From the NCBI GenBank assembly GCA_034440615.1, contig JAOTOM010003928.1:1-64000 (forward strand): DNA of 64,000 nt. Direction: 5' to 3'. Of this stretch, positions 62,701-64,000 are shown piece by piece; the first letter of the stretch is position 1; each line of letters opens with the position of its first letter. This DNA comes from Ashinkailepas kermadecensis. Lineage: Eukaryota > Arthropoda > Thecostraca > Neolepadidae. The translations under genes and the position numbers were made by a program. The notes below the pieces were generated by a model. The model saw only the letters and a program-made list of their open reading frames with translations, did not search any database and was not told the origin of the DNA.

Positions 62701-62822
62701 GCTCCGTTTGCGCGGTCCGGCGGCGCTGCGCGTGTGGCAGCGGCGCAGTGTGGCCGACCCGAGCCGCGTCACTCAGCCGCCGCTGTCTCCGCTGCAGCAG
62801 GCCGCCCGACAGCGCCGCTCAG
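56478..62822 (+). CDS. DEPDC1: DEPDC1-family protein (DEP domain + RhoGAP-like region), incomplete at 3' end
   Basis: Exons 56478-56746, about 58219-58446, 59599-59777, 60627-62822; GT-AG junctions with matching phases (2/1, 2/1, 1/2, then 1 into the next exon outside the window); about 957 codons so far. The DEP domain has SRQQTIRLLAKFVQAGI. Next comes SLSVAEVDAVW, then VLLDAPAVDIVP and LPHWLLLAMKSLANW, then YVGFQRDVLCVIAEYF and LPFPLVPQDL, the colinear core of vertebrate DEPDC1A/B. After it lies a long disordered tail with a 12-residue repeat. Family members act in mitosis and spindle positioning (LET-99 in worms) and cell-cycle/Rho signalling; the GAP-like part has no clear Arg finger. One gene for the vertebrate A/B pair is expected in an invertebrate. 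Confidence 0.87.
56747..58218. other. Intron 1 of the DEPDC1-like gene
   Basis: AT-rich with a (TA)n at about 57625-57645 and another at 58020-58055. No gene recognised inside. Confidence 0.7.
58219..58446 (+). CDS. DEPDC1: DEPDC1-like exon: linker and start of the RhoGAP-like region
   Basis: Donor GCGCG|GTGAGTG is clear. Of several acceptors, those at 58218 (ATGGCAG) and 58245 (AAGCAG) keep the phase; I took the first. The exon is Pro/Gln-rich with a short repeat (LQPLPVHQ twice) and ends with SLSVAEVDAVWSSTLLA, which matches the Glu-Val-Trp helix of DEPDC1. Confidence 0.7.
58447..59160. other. Intron 2 of the DEPDC1-like gene, left part
   Basis: GC-rich after the donor, then AT-rich; a (TG)n-like run (59085-59165) leads into the minisatellite. 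No gene. Confidence 0.6.
59160..59612. repeat. 52-bp array carrying the acceptor of the next exon
   Basis: About 8-9 copies of a unit of about 52 bp: GTACTGCGCGTGTGTGTGG, TGCGGTCTGAAGGCGGTC, CGTTCCAGTCTGGAG. The last copy is the real acceptor GTTCCAG and the first 14 nt of the exon (one base differs). One copy (59521-59545) has lost part of the unit. The right copies are nearly identical, the left ones diverged. Confidence 0.92.
59599..59777 (+). CDS. DEPDC1: DEPDC1-like exon: RhoGAP-like core, first part
   Basis: Acceptor CGTTCCAG, donor AACT|GTGAGT. One base completes Arg, then LEVLLDAPAVDIVPAGCVV to LPHWLLLAMKSLAN and the T of a Trp codon. LPHWxLxAMKxLANW is diagnostic of the family. Confidence 0.9.
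59778..60390. other. Intron 3 of the DEPDC1-like gene, left part
   Basis: AT-rich sequence, no gene. Confidence 0.65.
60395..60590. repeat. Intronic minisatellite, unit about 26 bp
   Basis: About seven copies of TGTGTGACGGAATACTGG plus CCCACACC, partly diverged, ending about 40 bp before the acceptor of the next exon. The acceptor itself is not in the unit. Confidence 0.85.
60627..62822 (+). CDS. DEPDC1: DEPDC1-like large exon: end of RhoGAP-like core and disordered tail
   Basis: Acceptor GACCGACAG then GG, which completes the Trp codon; PQQQPQMTESPLGDYVGFQR follows in phase, so the ATG at 60647 is internal. 731 codons plus one base to donor TCAG|GTCAGT. KEN (61175-61183) is an APC/C degron candidate. 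A 12-residue unit (SSSLQSATCGPS type) repeats about nine times at 61340-61640. The rest is Ser/Ala/Arg-rich with a basic helix KRLKERHRDGRRQRRR. Very GC-rich; opposite-strand frames are shadows. Confidence 0.88.
61340..61670 (+). repeat. In-frame 36-bp coding repeat in the DEPDC1-like exon
   Basis: About nine copies of a 12-residue unit with the core SSLQSA and a variable CGPS end, edges more diverged. It is a second case, in another gene, of a coding minisatellite in a disordered region. Confidence 0.9.
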
Positions 62823-63030
62823 GTCAGTGGCGTCCGGCCAAGTCAGCTCCTGCGCACTCAAATCAGTGGTGGCGAGTCAGGTCAGGTTCAATACACCCCT
62901 CATGCTAGTGGCGGGTCAGGTCAGGTCCAACACAACCCTCAGGCTGGTGGCGTAGTGACGTGGAGTAGGTGGGGTCCGACAATCCTCAAGTTGGTGGCGT
63001 CTGGTCAGGTCCAACACACCCCTCGGGCCA
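62823..63030. repeat. Repeat starting at the donor, with copies of the donor-like motif
   Basis: Right after the exon (TCAG|GTCAGTGGCG) the intron repeats units of about 40-50 bp with GGTCAGGTCCAACAC, CCCTC and GGTGGCG. Each unit holds TCAGGTCAG, a near copy of the donor. About four diverged units. Confidence 0.7.
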
Positions 63031-63728
63031 TGGGTGTTTTTTTGCATGGTGACTTCATCTGATTGATACCTTGCTGGGCAGATCAGACTGACGCCCTAAA
63101 TCAGCGCATGTTGATATCTTTATGTCGTGGATGTGTTGGATTCGTGATGTCCACGTTGTGTGATATCTTCCTGTTGTATATAATCACTGACTTTTCAGGA
63201 CGCTTTCATAACTAAGGTTTTTATGCCACCTCTCCGATAGTAAATTTCATGGAAATGGTTAAGTGGTGTACTTCTCTCTTGTTCTGATATCCTTGGATTA
63301 CCTGTTAATTGTCCTGCAAACTATTTGCTGGGGATTTACAGTTAGTTTCTTTCGCTGGCTTCACTCAAAATACTGCAATTATGGCGAAGCATCGCACTAG
63401 TGATGGGTGCTACAACCGATGTGCAGTGCTGAACCGTGTTAGTGCCAGAGTTGATTTTTTTTACCACCAAACCTGTTGTCAAAAATTGTTGTACCGGTTT
63501 TTACTTGTAAGGGTCCTGTAAATAATTTGCTTAATATTTGTCAGGTATATCACATACTGTTTGTATGATGTCTAGTAGAATTTCACGTATCATTCAACGT
63601 GTATAGTACACAGAGTTAGGCAAAATTGGAGACGAAGATGTCACGAAAAGTGCAATCATGGCACCATTTTTTTTTAGCCCGTTTTCACCAGTTTCTTCCT
63701 TGTAAAAAAACCCTACCCTCGGTTAGTG
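63031..63728. other. Intron of the DEPDC1-like gene
   Basis: AT-rich, no gene recognised. Short frames only. Confidence 0.6.
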
Positions 63729-64000
63729 CTCCTTGTGTTGTGTGGATCGCGTGTGGTCCGTGTATGTAGCACTGTGCCCATCCTCGGCAGCGGAGGGACC
63801 CGTCAGTGTTCCATGTTGTGTTGTGTGGATCGCGTGTGGTCCGTGTACACAACGCAGTGGCTGTCCCCGGCAGTGGTGGGACCCGTCAGTGTGCCATGCT
63901 GTGTTGTGTGGATCGCGTGTGGTCCGTGTATGTAGCACTGTGCCCGTCCTCAGCAGTGGAGGGAGCCCCGTCAGTGTGCCGTGTTGTGTTGTGTGGATCG
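63729..64000. repeat. Minisatellite, unit 84 bp, cut by window edge
   Basis: Three and a bit copies, spaced 83-84 bp, of a unit with GTGTTGTGTGGATCGCGTG, TGGTCCGTGTA and GGACCCGTCAGTGT. It runs off the right edge. Confidence 0.93.

Overview
The window is nuclear DNA of an animal. It has split genes with GT-AG introns, tRNA-derived SINEs, several clades of non-LTR retrotransposon, hAT-like and piggyBac-like MITEs, microsatellites and many intronic minisatellites. An arthropod, probably a crustacean, fits best. The secreted CUB-CUB serine protease carries the charge swap in its S1 pocket (Ser189/Asp226) that is close to crab collagenase (brachyurin), and the TE mix agrees. The host genes are strongly GC-rich and the CR1-like TEs are AT-richer, so exons stand out. 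Species cannot be fixed from the sequence alone.

Three host genes can be built. (1) On the minus strand, 22268 to 1482, seven coding exons join with perfect phase into a 1313-residue nuclear-type protein. It has an N-terminal pair of C2H2-like fingers, a long disordered region with a 10-residue RG-rich repeat, a cluster of SUMO-consensus lysines, a basic NLS, then two chromo-barrel (tudor-knot) domains split by an intron at the same place, and a C-terminal exon. I do not recognise it as a named gene. (2) On the minus strand, 40417 to 38819, an intronless CUB-CUB-trypsin-fold protease has a TATA box and a poly(A) signal. (3) On the plus strand, 56478 to 62822 and on past the window edge, lies a DEPDC1-family gene (DEP domain plus RhoGAP-like region) in at least four exons.

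Layout: 1-1.5 kb minisatellite and 3' flank; 1.5-22.3 kb the chromo-barrel gene, whose introns hold minisatellites, SINEs, a decayed transposon ORF and a CR1-like element; 22.3-29.2 kb AT-rich flank with THAP-like and SWIM-protein-like relics, a SINE and a poly(A)-split duplication; 29.2-33.0 kb a nearly intact CR1-like element on the minus strand; 33.9-34.4 kb a non-LTR relic with two perfect palindromes; 35.2-38.2 kb a 5'-truncated RNase H-bearing non-LTR element ending in long (TA)n and (GA)n tracts; 38.6-40.5 kb the protease; 41.7-43.7 kb a 2-kb non-autonomous LTR element with a 4-bp TSD; 46.4-50.3 kb a hAT-type MITE next to an L2/CR1-like element; 50.3-55.1 kb mostly empty; 55.1-56.2 kb a piggyBac-like MITE; 56.4-64 kb the DEPDC1-like gene.

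The most unusual signal is where the intronic minisatellites sit. In two unrelated genes the repeat unit contains the splice acceptor plus the first bases of the real exon. One is a 76-bp unit, about 17 copies, before a chromo-barrel exon. The other is a 52-bp unit, about 8-9 copies, before a DEPDC1 exon. Each array gives a row of near-identical candidate 3' splice sites. The introns, splice sites and products were worked out by eye and have no transcript support.
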